Source: Welwitschia mirabilis (taxonomy: Eukaryota > Gnetophyta > Gnetopsida > Welwitschiales). Taken from it: a stretch of DNA of 42,493 nt. The position numbers and the translations under genes are program-made. The stretch lies in contig JBOZIK010000001.1 of assembly GCA_051453625.1 (NCBI GenBank), positions 275,004,086-275,046,578 on the forward strand, in the 5' to 3' direction. Positions 1 through 11,494 of the stretch are shown one piece after another; position 1 is the first letter of the stretch, and each line of letters starts with the position of its first letter. The notes under the pieces are model-generated. The model was not told the origin of the DNA. It saw nothing but the letters and a program-made list of their open reading frames with translations, and made no database searches.

Positions 1-2250
1 CAAGTTAAAGTAATTTTTAGTGTTATGTCCCTTGATTCTATGATATTCACAGTATGTTGACTCATTGTAAGTCTTGGGTTTTGGTGCATTTGGATCTTTT
101 TCTTGAATTGGCAGCAATTGGATTATCCCCTTTTCTAGCAAAATTAAAAGGACTATTCTTAGCGATGTATCTAACATTTTGAAATTACTCCTAAGTCCTT
201 GAATTGAAAATTGGTTTTAAAACCAATTTTGGTCCTAGTTTTGGGTTGTATAAGTTTGTTGCTACGTTTGAGGATATTGTTAAGGTTTTTGTAGTCGTTG
301 TAGATTTTGTGCTTGTTGCGAGTTTCAAATTTGTTGTGAAGGCAAGTAATAAGGTTGATCCATAACTAGATGAAATAAAAAGCATGTGGAAGGAAAGGAG
401 ACTGAGCTTGTATTTGTTGCATCATTGGATTACCCAGTGGTTGATGTGAGTAGCTTGATTAGGAAGGATAAGTCAGTTGAAAAGGTTGACTAACTATTGC
501 AACATTCTTTGAGTTGTTTGCTTTATTGTTATTGCTGTTCTCTTTTCTTGTTTATTTACCTTGTGAAGAACTACCATATTTAATAGGCCCTTTATCTTTT
601 CCCTCAATCTTAATTTTTTTTTTGGCTAATATACTATCTTATTCAAAGGTTTAAATGGTTGTATTCTAAGGTGTTCTGAAACATATGGAGTGCATGACTT
701 GGTGAAAAGATAAGTCATGTCAAAATCTACAATAGGGATTTCTAGCTGCAAAGCAATAACCCTCCACCATCATGCATAATCTTCTACAGTTTTATTGAAT
801 TATTGATGCATAGTTGTTAAGGTATCTAATGTCATTCGTTTTGAGATGTTGATAGAAATAACGTTAAATGAACATTGCAAACAGTTATTTTAAACTTATG
901 ATCGAATGGGTTGGTAGGCGATGATACCATTCAAGGGCTTGTTGTTTAAGGAATTGACAGAATAAATGGCAGGCTTTGTTTCATTCTATGTTATACATAT
1001 GGCAAGCATGTTTGAGGTTCCTCACATGGATAATAGGCTCTTGTACACCTGTGAATTTTTGAAAGTTAGACATTTCACTAGGCGAGATAATTTTACAAGG
1101 GACAGAAGGGTGGATTAGTGTGTCATCGAAGTCCATGTCTAGGTAATTCTTCTTGTTTTGAAGGTCTTATTTAATGTCGTTGATAGCCTCTCGAGGCATG
1201 TTAAACTTAGTTAATTGGATTTGAGTTTTATTGTCCCTAGGTTGTTAAGTTTTTGATGGTTCTTCATCATTTGTTTCATATTCAAATAAGCTATTATTAT
1301 CATAATCTTTTTTNNNNNNNNNNNNNNNNNNNNNNNNNNNNNNNNNNNNNNNNNNNNNNNNTCCCATACGTTTATAAATTCTTCGTTTTCATTGTACTTT
1401 TCAAAAAAAGAATCTTGAGGGAGAACCTTATTTTCATTATTGTCTAGAAGTACTAGTTTTTTAGTAGCTAATGATCATATTCTTTTAGTGGGATGAGCTA
1501 GGTAGATTTCCCAGTAACTCCTATAGTTATGCATGATGCGAAGTTGATCAGAAAATGCAAGTACTCATCCTCAGAAATGCAAGCCTTTTTCACATGAGTT
1601 GACATTGGCATTGTGGTTGTTGTGGTACATGACAAGGTGGTAGGCGAGACAAGATGGATAAAAAAAAAGCAAGTAAATGATAAACAACCTATACGAGATG
1701 CCCTCCTTCTAGCATCAAAATGTCATGATTGTTTTTCGCAATGTTAAATATCTTTTTTGTAAAAATTTTTTGGGTCATGTGAAGTCTTCTCTAAGCTAAA
1801 ACTTTCCACAATTTAAACATTTATAGCTAAATGAACATCTAATGTTTGAAAGATCTCATAATGTTTATAAAATTAACTATCGATTGATGTCATATTTCAA
1901 AATTCTAAGACTCTTAAATGAGGATAAATTTGGTTTAAAAATAAAATTACTAAACTAAACTATATGGATCATATTATTAGTCGCTAAAACATTAACAAAA
2001 TTTTTTTATTGACTAATTATGTCTTGGATATCATATTTCAATCCTCCTAAGACCAGTCCTTGATTATATTAATAAAAGGACTTCAGTTTGAAAAAAAAAA
2101 TGTTCTTTTATCTTAGAATGGCAATAACTCTAACTATTACATTAATCTTCCTAGATGTAAATGATACTTCTTCAGTTTAATGTGCTGACAATCGAATATA
2201 CAATAAGGTCACAAAATGTGATAGAACATAGAAAAAATGTCTTCAAAATA
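1..2250. other. AT-rich spacer, no recognisable gene
   Basis: This stretch contains only short chance reading frames and a 48-base assembly gap (1314-1361). I translated parts of both strands and saw no protein domain, RNA gene or clear transposon end. Old, unrecognisable transposon sequence is likely but cannot be shown. Confidence 0.5.
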
Positions 2251-2289
2251 AATGAATAATAAGAAAACTGTGTTATTGATGTTGTTATT

Positions 2290-3090
2290 TTACTCTCTTG
2301 CCTATGCACTTTATTTGCCCCCTTGAATGCTTTATCTGTTTTCTATTTAACATCCATTCTTTTGATCTATATTTTTCTATTATGGTTTCTGTTTGATCTT
2401 TGCCTTCACATTCTTTGTTGTTTTCTTCTCACTATCATCACTTGGATTCTCTGCCTTTTTCTAGAGCTCGTTGCTTCTTGAGATGCTTCTCTTTCCTTTA
2501 GGAGATGTTCCTCTTTTCTTCCTTTAAATGTGTCTTCCCTATAATTCTCTATTTTGATGCTTCGTTCATGCTCTTTATTACGTCTTTTCTTTTGATCTCC
2601 CCTCTCATATGATGTTTTGAGGCTTGTTTTCTATTTGTTCTGGGACGTTCTTTCTTCTAAAGAATCCCTCTAATCCTCTATTGTGATGTCCCTTTTTATC
2701 CTCTGGTTTATGCATTTTTCTGTTTTCTAAAGAATCCCTCTAATCCTCTATTGTGATGTCCCTTTTTATCCTCTGGTTTATGCATTTTTCTATTTTTTTT
2801 TTTTAAGAATTTATTTTTGCCCTGTATGGATTTCCTCCTAATCACCGCTCTTGTGTGGTTTTCTTTGATCTATTTCTAGCTTTTCTTTGCTTAGCTTCCT
2901 TTATTTTTACTACTTCTATCTTACAATGAAGCCTTGCTACACTATGATGAATTCGCTCCCATTGTTGTTTTCTTGCTTTTTTTCCCCTCTTTTTGTTAGA
3001 ATGCCTCCTGATCCTTCATGTTTTTCTTTCTTTCTTTTTTCTTCCCTTTTCTCTTATTCGCCTATCTGTGATACATTCTTAGCTATTTTC
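2290..3090. repeat. Pyrimidine-rich tract on the plus strand
   Basis: For about 800 bases the plus strand is dominated by C and T, with repeated TTCTTT, CCTCT and TTTCT words. The flanks are AT-rich without this strand bias. An open frame of 69 codons at 2887-3096 (+) is rich in F, S, L and P, which the composition alone explains, so I do not call it a gene. The tract contains a 70-bp tandem duplication, listed separately. Confidence 0.6.
2655..2792. repeat. 70-bp tandem duplication, two near-identical copies
   Basis: Copy 1 (2655-2724) and copy 2 (2725-2792) both begin TTCTAAAGAATCCC and run through TTTATGCATTTTTCT with no difference seen until the last few bases. The near-perfect identity means the duplication is recent, or is an assembly overlap. 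Confidence 0.9.
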
Positions 3091-3822
3091 TATTGACCAC
3101 CCTTGACGAATATCATGACCTACCAAAAATATCCAAGATCATGATACTCGACAATTCTCTTATATTTGTAATGGTGGTGTTGATGAAATATCATGGAGCA
3201 TCTATTCACTACAAGTATTTTGTTCTAGAGATCACATTTGTGGACAATACAAGGTCAAGAAACATGTGTTTAATAGCTCTTCTTGTGTAACATATACTAC
3301 ACCTTTTTGAACTATTGACATTTTTTCTTGTGATTGCTTATTGGTTTCTATGAATCCTTTTGCCTCTTCTTCAACTGTGTTATCTGTGCATTGAATGTTA
3401 ATGGACTAGCATTATAAACTTTTTGTGGGTGTCAATTGGCTTCTTTCTTTCTCCAATTTAGGCAGTGATAGCCCTTTCATTGTCATCTAAACATTAGAGC
3501 CAAAGGATGAATTGGAAGTAACTAGGAACTCTGCTTGTCTATAGTGCAATGTTATCTTCTTTGGTATTATTTAGCATTAAAGGTAGGCGATGAATAGCAA
3601 TTGGTTGTTCTTCCATAACAAAAAGTGCTATGGGCAAGGTCAATATTTAAGAATCTAGATACTAAGAAAATCATCATAAAACCCTAACATAGTAAATCAG
3701 ATTTAGCTTTATCCATTAAAAGTCATTAATCAATACCTTTCTACATAAGAAGAACTCTAGTGGAGGGAGGATCTCATAAGAAAGCTTCGCTTTCTCCAGA
3801 TCCTCCTAGCGCCATTTCTTCG

Positions 3823-5000
3823 AAATACTCTCAAGCCCTCAAAACTTCTCTTGCCTTCTTTGATGTTCAGAAAGCTAGAAAATTACCTTCTAATAACCCG
3901 ATTTAATAAAGGGGTAACTCTACTCTAAAGGATGAGCAAGACATAAAGGCAAATTTATCCAAAGGCCTTTATGATGTGAGTGATCATGTCAAGTTTGGAT
4001 TGCCCTTGGCATTTACTACTACCATTCTCTCTTGGGGAGTTCTGGAACATGGAAATCAGATGGACACTACTTCTAAATAGAAAGGGCAAGATGTAAATGT
4101 CATCAGATGGATTATATATTACCTTATCAATGTTTATCCTAATTATAATGTTCTCTATATTCAAGTTAGGAATACAATAGTTGATCATAAATGTTGGAAA
4201 AGACCAAAAAATATGGAGGAAGCTAGACCTACTTTAAAGGTGGATGCCTCAAGCACTAGTTCAAATGTTGTAAGGGAGACTGCTGCAGCCTTGACATGTG
4301 CTTTCATGATTTTCAAAAACACAAATCTTAACTATTCTAAAGAATTGCTTCATCATGCAAAAGAGTTATTCACATTCGCAGACACTTACAGAGGCATTTA
4401 AAGCCAAAGTATACCTTTAGTTGAGATTCTTTAGGTTGTTACTCGGCTTTACTATGCAACCAATGACTATTCATGTCTGAATCATGTTTCTATTAAGAAT
4501 GGAAATGCTTATGTCTAATGGTAAGATGCTCCCACTTAGTTTGATTGGAATAACAAACATGTTGGTGTTTAAATGCTCCTTTCAAGAGTTAACTATTTTT
4601 AGACAAACAAACTATTTTTTGAATTTCAATGTGATCTTTAACAATACAAAATAATCATAGATAAAATCATGTATGATTTCCTTCTCAATTTCCCTTCTGC
4701 TACCATTAACAGAATAAAAGATGATCTTTTATGAATAGCTTAATGAAATGCGATCCAACATACTGTAGATTCTGCTTTACTTACATTGATCTACAGTGAC
4801 TACGTGGCAACCTCGAAAACCTCTAGACTACAATGTGGAGACAAAGACTTTAGTGCTAATGATTTACATAACTTTGATCCCTCTCAAGTGGACTATATTT
4901 TAGGAAGAAATCCATGAAGATGAGCTACTTGGTTGGTTAGGGAGGGAACTATCCAAAATAAGTGCATCACAGACGTGCTTCCATTCCCACAGCGAAAGAA
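3823..5000 (+). pseudogene. Degenerate GH9 endoglucanase (cellulase) copy, intron-less
   Basis: This is a broken copy of a plant glycosyl hydrolase family 9 endo-beta-1,4-glucanase, a family that cuts cellulose-like glucans in the cell wall. One frame from 3823 to 4401 keeps family landmarks in order: an AFFDVQKARKLPSNNP-like block, YDVSDHVKFGLPLAFTTT (the family YDAGDH...F block, both Asp kept), LSWGVLEHGNQMD, VLYIQV..., DHKCWKRP, ETAAAL and LFTFADTYRG. That frame has in-frame stops at 3904, 3907, 4078 and 4399. Later pieces are frame-shifted: FDWNNKHVG, LLSRVNYF, ALLTLIYSDYVATSKT, DYILGRNP and, from about 4914, MKMSYLVG followed by HHRRASIP. The blocks follow each other at normal family spacing with no introns, whereas plant GH9 genes are usually multi-exon. 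A processed (retrocopied) pseudogene is therefore likely. The N-terminal signal peptide and the extreme C-terminus are not recognisable. Confidence 0.92.
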
Positions 5001-5009
5001 ACATATTGC

Positions 5010-7016
5010 AATTCACGATTGCACTATTATTTTATGAAAGCTGGGATTAAGGTTGATTTTCCAGCTATGATTCTTACTGCTGAATTTGTGCTTCATCTTG
5101 TAATTAAAAAATTATGTGCTCCTGTCCTTGGCCCCAGGTAGCAAGACCAATATACGCCATTTTTTTGAAAGCCTAAAAAGGATCATAAAATGGATGTCAA
5201 TTAAAAGGGAAAAATGTAAAATAACCATTAAAATTTAAATGGTGTTTTGAGAGGAAAAGTAAGGGTAAGACATAAGTGAAAAGATCTTAAAAATATCCCT
5301 TACAAAGTTCATCATTCTAATTGAGAAGGCAATCATAATTTCTATCCTCAATTACCTTATCTTTTTATATCGATGCACATTCTTCATTTTCCCACTTTCT
5401 TTGAAACTACGATTAAAGGACTAATCCACTCACTATAGGATTCGTCGATTATTGATAGAACCTTGTCATTTTCTTTTCTCCTATTAAACTGTCATCTTTC
5501 TTCCCTTAAAAAATGATGTTAACATCATATTAGAGCTAGATAAGAAGGGGGATTCAGACCCAATAAATATGTCCAAGGCACATACCCTGTCTAACTTTTT
5601 CTTCATCTTCCTTTTAGCTTGTTCTTTGTTTTTGTAGCATTTCTTGTTTTTGTCTCGCTCATTCTTACTCTTGCATATGGGAGGTTTCTTATTTTTGGCT
5701 GTATTTTTTTAAAGTAGAAATGAAATAAAAAAAACAATGCAAAAGATGAGGGAAGTAAACTAGCTTTAAGGTATCATTGATTTATCCTAAGCAGTTCTTC
5801 ACACCAATTTTATCCAATTACCTAGTCCTTCGATCTCTTGTCATAAGAATTTTTGATGCAGTTAAATAAATAAGTCCTCCTACTAAGCTCATGTAGTATT
5901 GTTCATTAGCTAGTTTTATGTCATCTTATAATTGCAACTAAGATTTTCAACCATAGAAATTTTAGGACTTTACATTTATCATATATAAATGTATTTATGA
6001 AAATCTTCCCTCAAGGAGGAATGGAAATATTCTAGATCAAGCCTTTCAGAGAGGACAATTGTTATAGTGTTCCTTAGATCCAATAGATTAACACAATTAA
6101 AAATGGTTCCAAATAATTCTATAGACCATATTTTAGAAATTAGAATTCTAAATTACTTCCTAAACTACTTGAATTTGTCCATCTTACTTCAATAACTCTT
6201 TCATGGCTATCATCTATTTGTGATAGTATGTCAGCCATAGCCATTTTCAGAAATCTAGTTTTTCATTAAATAACAAAGTATATTGATACCAAGTTTCATT
6301 TTATAAGAAGATTGATTGAAGAAGAATTATTGGTTATTAATTTTTTCCATTCTAATGAGCAATTGTAAATTTGTTCACTAAGCCTCTTGAGATTTGTATT
6401 CTTAAGAGGAAAAAAAAAATTCTTGACATTGTGGTCAAGAGGGAGTATGGATGAAAGATTCCACTAGAGAAAATTAGAAAATCTATCCCACCTAGCTTTA
6501 AAATATGGCAAATTTCTCTTTCTTATATGTTCTTGCAAGAATAAACTTTTGCCTGTTAATGTGAAGGCAAAGGTTGAAGAATTCCACTTTGGCATTGTTA
6601 TATGCCATTGTTGTTCACTGTTTCAATTTTTGACAGGTTACACTAGGTGGCCTAACCCACTTGTGTAAATGTGTTTGCCAAAGTCAAGTGATTCAACTCA
6701 CTTGTGCATATATAGGGCTATGCACCCCACTTTTTTTTTCCTTAAAAACCTAAAAAGGCAAGCTTTTTTCCAAGAGACATCAACTAGTGAAAACTAGAAA
6801 TGACACTAGCTAGGTTTGTTTAAGAAAGCTTAGTGAACATTGCAAAATAAGCCCATTGTTCACTCAGTATGTTTTATCAACAAAACAATGTAATTAGTTA
6901 AGCAATTCTAACATTCTAAAGAGCCAATATAGTTATTGCATTTGTTAAGAATAATAAGCTTTATGATTAAATGGCATCATTAGTATTAATGACCCCCCAA
7001 TTTTTTCCCCTCATGC
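5010..7016. other. Spacer between the GH9 relic and the inverted-repeat element
   Basis: No gene or domain was recognised. A TATA-like TATATAGG lies near 6708, inside a stretch with a short palindrome (CAAGTGA...TCACTTG) and followed by a poly-T run. This could be an old LTR or promoter remnant, but no matching second copy or target-site repeat was seen. Confidence 0.4.
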
Positions 7017-7216
7017 ACTTTGAGGGGCTTGTCTAAACCTATGGCTATTTCCTATTAATGGAGCTATGGGTCAAGCCATTTTCAGCCACGAGTCAAGCAG
7101 TTTGAAGCTGTTTTCATTGCCACATAGATGCCAACATTGCATGACCTATCTCCTCTTATCCATGGCATGATCATGGTATTCATGGGCATAGTCATGACTA
7201 ATGAAAACCCTAACGC

Positions 7217-7353
7217 ATGAATGCTTTGCTTCCCTTGTTTTGGTTTATTCCACTTGTAGAATCCAGAAATTTTGTTGCACGCAAGCATCCACTAAACCTT
7301 ACGCTTGAATGCTCTGCTTTTGCCTCGTTTGGTTTACTCCACTTGCAAAACTC
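7217..7353. repeat. 85-bp-period duplication in the left arm
   Basis: The segment at 7217-7264 (GCATGAATGCTTTGC, then GTTTTGGTTTATTCCACTTG) recurs in diverged form at 7302-7353 (GCTTGAATGCTCTGC, then CGTTTGGTTTACTCCACTTG). The right arm has one copy, closer to the second. Confidence 0.7.
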
Positions 7354-7387
7354 CCGTTGTTCAAGCTCGCTTCTATTGCAATTTCGT

Positions 7388-7944
7388 TAAGATTCAAACA
7401 CATGTTGTTTAAGCCTGCTTCTATTGTTTCCACTCATTTTGTTTGTTCTGCTTGCAAAGCCTAGCAATTTTGTAAAGATTCAAATGTCTACTATTAAAGC
7501 TCACTTCTATAGCAATTTTGACAACATTCAAGTGCCTACTATTCGCACTTGAAAAAGCATTCAGCAAAAAGACCAGAGGAAATGCTATGAAAATAAAGCA
7601 CGAGCATTTCATTTAAGGGGGAGAAGGCATTAGGGTTTTAGCAATGGGGCTTCATCTCTCACAAATATAGGCATACTAAGGTTTTGTCAGATAACAGACT
7701 AAAGGTGCTTGCTACGTCTTCATTTTACAAAAGAGCTAAAGATGTTCTAAGTAATTTTATTTATTCTGCCTCTTTTTATAAAAGAACTAAAGATTCAAAT
7801 GCCTGTTGTTTGAGCTCACTTCTAGTGTTTCTACCTCATTTAGTTTATTCCACCTACAAAGCCTAGCAATTTTGTGAAGATTCAAGCACCCGCTATTTAA
7901 GCTCGCTTCTATAGCAATTTCGTCAACATTCAAGTGCCTGCAGT
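7388..7944. repeat. Two diverged direct repeats, offset ~400 bp
   Basis: 7388-7546 and 7789-7944 share AAGATTCAAA, then a TGTTGTTT...GCTCACTTCT-type block, AAAGCCTAGCAATTTTGT, TTCTATAGCAATTT and ACATTCAAGTGCCT in the same order. Divergence is visible by eye but order and spacing are kept. The repeat explains much of the extra length of the left arm. Confidence 0.8.
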
Positions 7945-8226
7945 TCAAGTCCCAGGAAATGCAAAATCCCTCTAGTTTTTGCTTACCGGTCGTAGGAGGC
8001 TTAAGAATTCATTCTTTTAAGGTACCTGTTAATTGGTTGGAACCGTGTTTTGTTAGGGTTTTATTTCCAATATCATTTCTACCCAAACGCAATCTATAAG
8101 ATATAACTTACAACTTCAGAGTGATGAAAATTTCAAATTTCTTCCCAAATGCAATCCATAAGAAATATGGGCTTCATGCACGTTGTTTTTCCCTTGGCTT
8201 ACTTTTGAATTCGCAAAACACTATAT

Positions 8227-8292
8227 NNNNNNNNNNNNNNNNNNNNNNNNNNNNNNNNNNNNNNNNNNNNNNNNNNNNNNNNNNNNNNNNNN
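8227..8292. other. Assembly gap (66 N)
   Basis: Run of unknown bases inside the inverted-repeat element. Any feature crossing it cannot be read. Confidence 0.99.
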
Positions 8293-9472
8293 AAATTCAA
8301 CATGAATTCCTATATTTCTAGGTTCATTTACGTTGGAAAAGATCTATTTACAAAATAATACAAAATATGATACTTAGTGAAAGTTGATGGTAAATCTAAT
8401 AACAAAGTTCTTTAGAAGAGTTTACTCTAAGCACAGGGTGCACAAGGGTAACTCTATTAGTTTTGGTACTACTATACCAAGTTCAAACTAGGCCTTAGTT
8501 CCATCATTTAGAATTCGGTGTGTGCCATTTCTAACAACTTCCAGTCTTTATAGGCTCTTTTGGATATAATTAAAAACCAAACTCATTACCAACTATTGCA
8601 AACTAATACTGTATCAATAAATAGTCCATCTTGATTAAACAACAGAACTATTGCAACTCATCAAATCTGCAAGATTAGTAGATTAGGAAGAAAATTATGT
8701 GCTATTTATAAACATTAACCATTATTCATAATGGACAGTAGCCAAACATTAACATTACTATTATAATAGTAGGTAGAAAAACTAGTTTGAGCCATTGAAC
8801 ATAACTATCTCATTTGTAAAGACATCCAAACATTAATTTCATGAAAATAAATACAATAGTATAAGATGCCCACTAAAAATACAAGTTTTCCAAACAAAAT
8901 AATTCAATAAATCCATCAAAATATTCCAGTAAAAGACACCAAACTTATTCCACATTCTACTCACTCTAGATGGAAGAATCAAAGGAAAAGCATAAATATG
9001 ATTTTTGCATAATATGTCCTAAAGGGGTCATTCTGAAGAAATAACGATAACACCAAACCTCAAAAATGTCACATCATCTCAAAAGGGCTTCTTGTATATA
9101 GTCTCAAATCAAGATTAACAAGAATGAATCACAAGCATCATGTCATGAGAAAATAACCCAAACTACAATGAAGAAATAAGAGTGGCCAGAAACCTGACTT
9201 TTAAGGTAATACTCAAGAAAACCCTTTTGTTCTTTCCTAGTTTTATCTATAGAATTCTACCAGTCTCACATTTTTCATTTGCCATTAGAAAATTCTATTA
9301 GCTTTGGTGATGGAGATTCATCATTTTTTAAGGATACAAGTGAGGTATGTCTTATGACAAAATCGTGCATCTTTTAAGTCAAACGGTGTGTATTTAAAAT
9401 GGGTTAACATAAATCTTAACATCAAAGGATCAAACACACTAATAATCTTCTACGTTCAGTAGAGTCACTGCT

Positions 9473-9754
9473 TCAAACCTCAAGAAAATCATGTGAGACA
9501 ACTGTAGTTTCCATTGATGTAACTAGCCTTTCTGTATCCTTTACGCTATCCTTTGCTATGCAGTCTCTCTTCAAACCACCTTCTTGTTGTTCATGCATAA
9601 GTTGGTTGCATTCTATGTGCTTATAGCAGTTCAAGACATGATAATTTGTCATGCACACTGCTTGCATGAAGGAGTACATTATTGTAGGATCCATGTATCT
9701 AAAACCCCTTATAACCATATCCTTGCTAATTACTTCAGACTTTGGACTTTTCAC
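9473..9754 (-). pseudogene. Exon-like island, unidentified gene (possible terminal exon)
   Basis: A 93-codon open frame on the minus strand ends ...SHDFLEV-stop. It has balanced, non-repetitive residue use, unlike the surrounding AT-rich chance frames. It could be the last exon of a minus-strand gene running from about 17.5 kb. I do not recognise the family. No strong splice acceptor is visible at its start; the frame extends a little upstream with GTTCCAGTGAAAAGTCC after an AG. It may equally be a chance frame. Confidence 0.3.
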
Positions 9755-9980
9755 TGGAACCTATCTTGGATATCAATATCTATTACAAATAGTCTTGTTA
9801 TTAATGAAACTCCAATAGTAGCTGTTAAATGAGCCAGACTCCTCAATGATCTATAAAAAGTGTGGAAAACAATATGTATTCAAAAACATGAAGTGTATGA
9901 TGATGATAAAATAGATACCCATCAAGATTAACGTGAGCAAGTTTTCCTTAGTCACCTATTAGGAGAAAGGAACTACTTAC

Positions 9981-10122
9981 CTTTATAAAGCTTCTAGAAT
10001 TGTCCACAATGCCACGAAGTTTTCCTTGATAAAGCATCACGTTGTTGTTGGATTTTAGAGAATTGATTTTTCTTTCATTGGAATCTGCAACAGCAACAGG
10101 ATCAAATCCACAACAGATTTGC
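9981..10122 (-). pseudogene. Exon-like island with good splice signals, unidentified
   Basis: On the minus strand a 142-base block is bounded by an acceptor (CATGAACACAG) and a near-consensus donor (AAAG then GTAAGTAG). One frame is open throughout, including the block DSNERKINSLKS and ending GIVDNSRSFIK. Acceptor, donor and open frame together make a real or once-real exon plausible. The family is not recognised. It lies on the same strand as the neighbouring islands at 9473-9754 and 10504-10839. Confidence 0.4.
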
Positions 10123-10503
10123 CTGTGTTCATGTATATTCAATATAAATATCTTAACAATGAAAAAGTAATTTAAAGAGTCATATATTACTTTATCCTTA
10201 AAAAAAACGAAAGCTTTGAAAAATGGCGATCAACATTCATTAAATAAACTCATATTATGTTTGTTATAAATCAGTCAATCAACTCGAAAAATCACCAAAT
10301 AGATACCTTTAGATCTCTCTTTTACTTAATATTGTAGGCCAGCTTAACTCTTTTAATGCACTTGATAGAATAAGGAATTCAAAGAGTTTCTTAGATTGAC
10401 ATTATATGCATTAATAAGATAGTATGATTCAAACAAAATTGCACTACAAGAAGGCATTTTTTTAAATCAATTCTCCATTGTCTCATGTTACTTGCAAACT
10501 TAC

Positions 10504-10570
10504 TTTTCATGATGTACTGGGACTTCCCATTTGTCATCATGAAAAGCAATATAAATAGGGTTTGCAAAGA
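10504..10570 (-). pseudogene. Exon-like island, donor site visible, unidentified
   Basis: The minus strand encodes IYIAFHDDKWEVPVHHEK directly before a GTAAGTTT donor. The upstream boundary is unclear. The segment contains a perfect 12-bp inverted repeat (10503-10514 with 10535-10546), so the DNA or transcript could fold into a hairpin. The family is not recognised. Confidence 0.3.
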
Positions 10571-10734
10571 GCATGAAGATAAAGCATATCATATATTGAC
10601 CAAGTAACTTCTATAGGGGATTTAATTAAAACATTTAGGTTTATAATAACTCATATAACCAAAAGAAATATGTTCAAATAGAAAACTAGCTATCAAGACT
10701 AAAATCATATTGATGAACTATAAGAACATTTAAA

Positions 10735-10839
10735 CAGATACATCCATTTTTATTATGTTCAATATGGAAGGCCTGAGGTGCTTTAAGACATAAGCTTTTG
10801 GTACTAATAGAATCCCAAGGAAGATCCAAGTTCCAATTC
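10735..10839 (-). pseudogene. Exon-like island with strong acceptor, unidentified
   Basis: The minus strand has a long pyrimidine tract ending TTCCTTTTCACAG at 10840, then an open frame with NWNLDLPWDSISTKSLCLK and AFHIEHNKNG. A second frame is also open, so the reading frame is not certain. A weak donor (GTATCT) follows. It is likely part of the same unidentified minus-strand gene or captured fragment as the islands nearby. Confidence 0.35.
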
Positions 10840-11310
10840 CTGTGAAAAGGAAGAGAACAAAACTTTTACATCAAAAAGAAGTTGGAGGTTTGCAATAAAA
10901 CATAAAAACCTCAATTAAATGAACGAAAGCGAACAAAGCTACCTAGAGGGGAAAATGGCCAACCTAGTTGATGGGAAAAATAGATCTTTAAAATCTTATG
11001 TCAAATCACTTCAATGAAGCCACAAATATTACGTAATGCATTTGCAACAATGACACATGATGTGTTACATACACAAACAAGTCTTTAATCCTAGCCAACA
11101 TCATTAAATGATCAGTGTTTATAAGCTCAAAACCAATGGTCAAAGGATAACAATAACATGCTTGGAAAACTAACGACCGAAATAGTAATAGTAATAAACA
11201 GTTTGAATTGTATGTATTTTATCATCTTCATCTTTTATTTGAAGCACATTTGCTATAAATTGCAATTGCAACCCATTTGTCATATTTGATTTATTAGAAC
11301 TTAAAGCCAT

Positions 11311-11410
11311 NNNNNNNNNNNNNNNNNNNNNNNNNNNNNNNNNNNNNNNNNNNNNNNNNNNNNNNNNNNNNNNNNNNNNNNNNNNNNNNNNNNNNNNNNN
11401 NNNNNNNNNN
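11311..11410. other. Assembly gap (100 N)
   Basis: A round 100-N run, the usual placeholder for a gap of unknown size. Unlike the next four gaps, its flanks show no obvious duplication. Confidence 0.99.
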
Positions 11411-11494
11411 TAATTAACATAGCAAATATTTTTTACTGTATTTACTTTATTGAAATAACAAATCTTTTGACATATATTTGGTGGGTATGTCTCT

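Larger units (their letters stand above)
7024..8084 (+). repeat. Left inverted-repeat arm, internally expanded
   Basis: Positions 7024-7340 match the reverse complement of about 17639-17852, and 8047-8084 (TTTTGTTAGGGTTTTATTTC and onward) matches 17593-17630. The roughly 700 bases between these blocks are absent from the right arm. That insert is itself built from duplicated segments (7388-7546 resembles 7789-7944; 7217-7264 resembles 7302-7353). The arm therefore appears to have grown by internal duplication after, or independently of, the right arm. Confidence 0.75.

Noticed and set aside
2887-3096. Possible small hydrophobic protein
   Set aside because: Composition (F, S, L, P) follows directly from the pyrimidine-rich tract; no other sign of a gene.
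7082-7288. 68-codon minus-strand frame
   Set aside because: It lies within the left inverted-repeat arm and is not kept open in the matching right arm.
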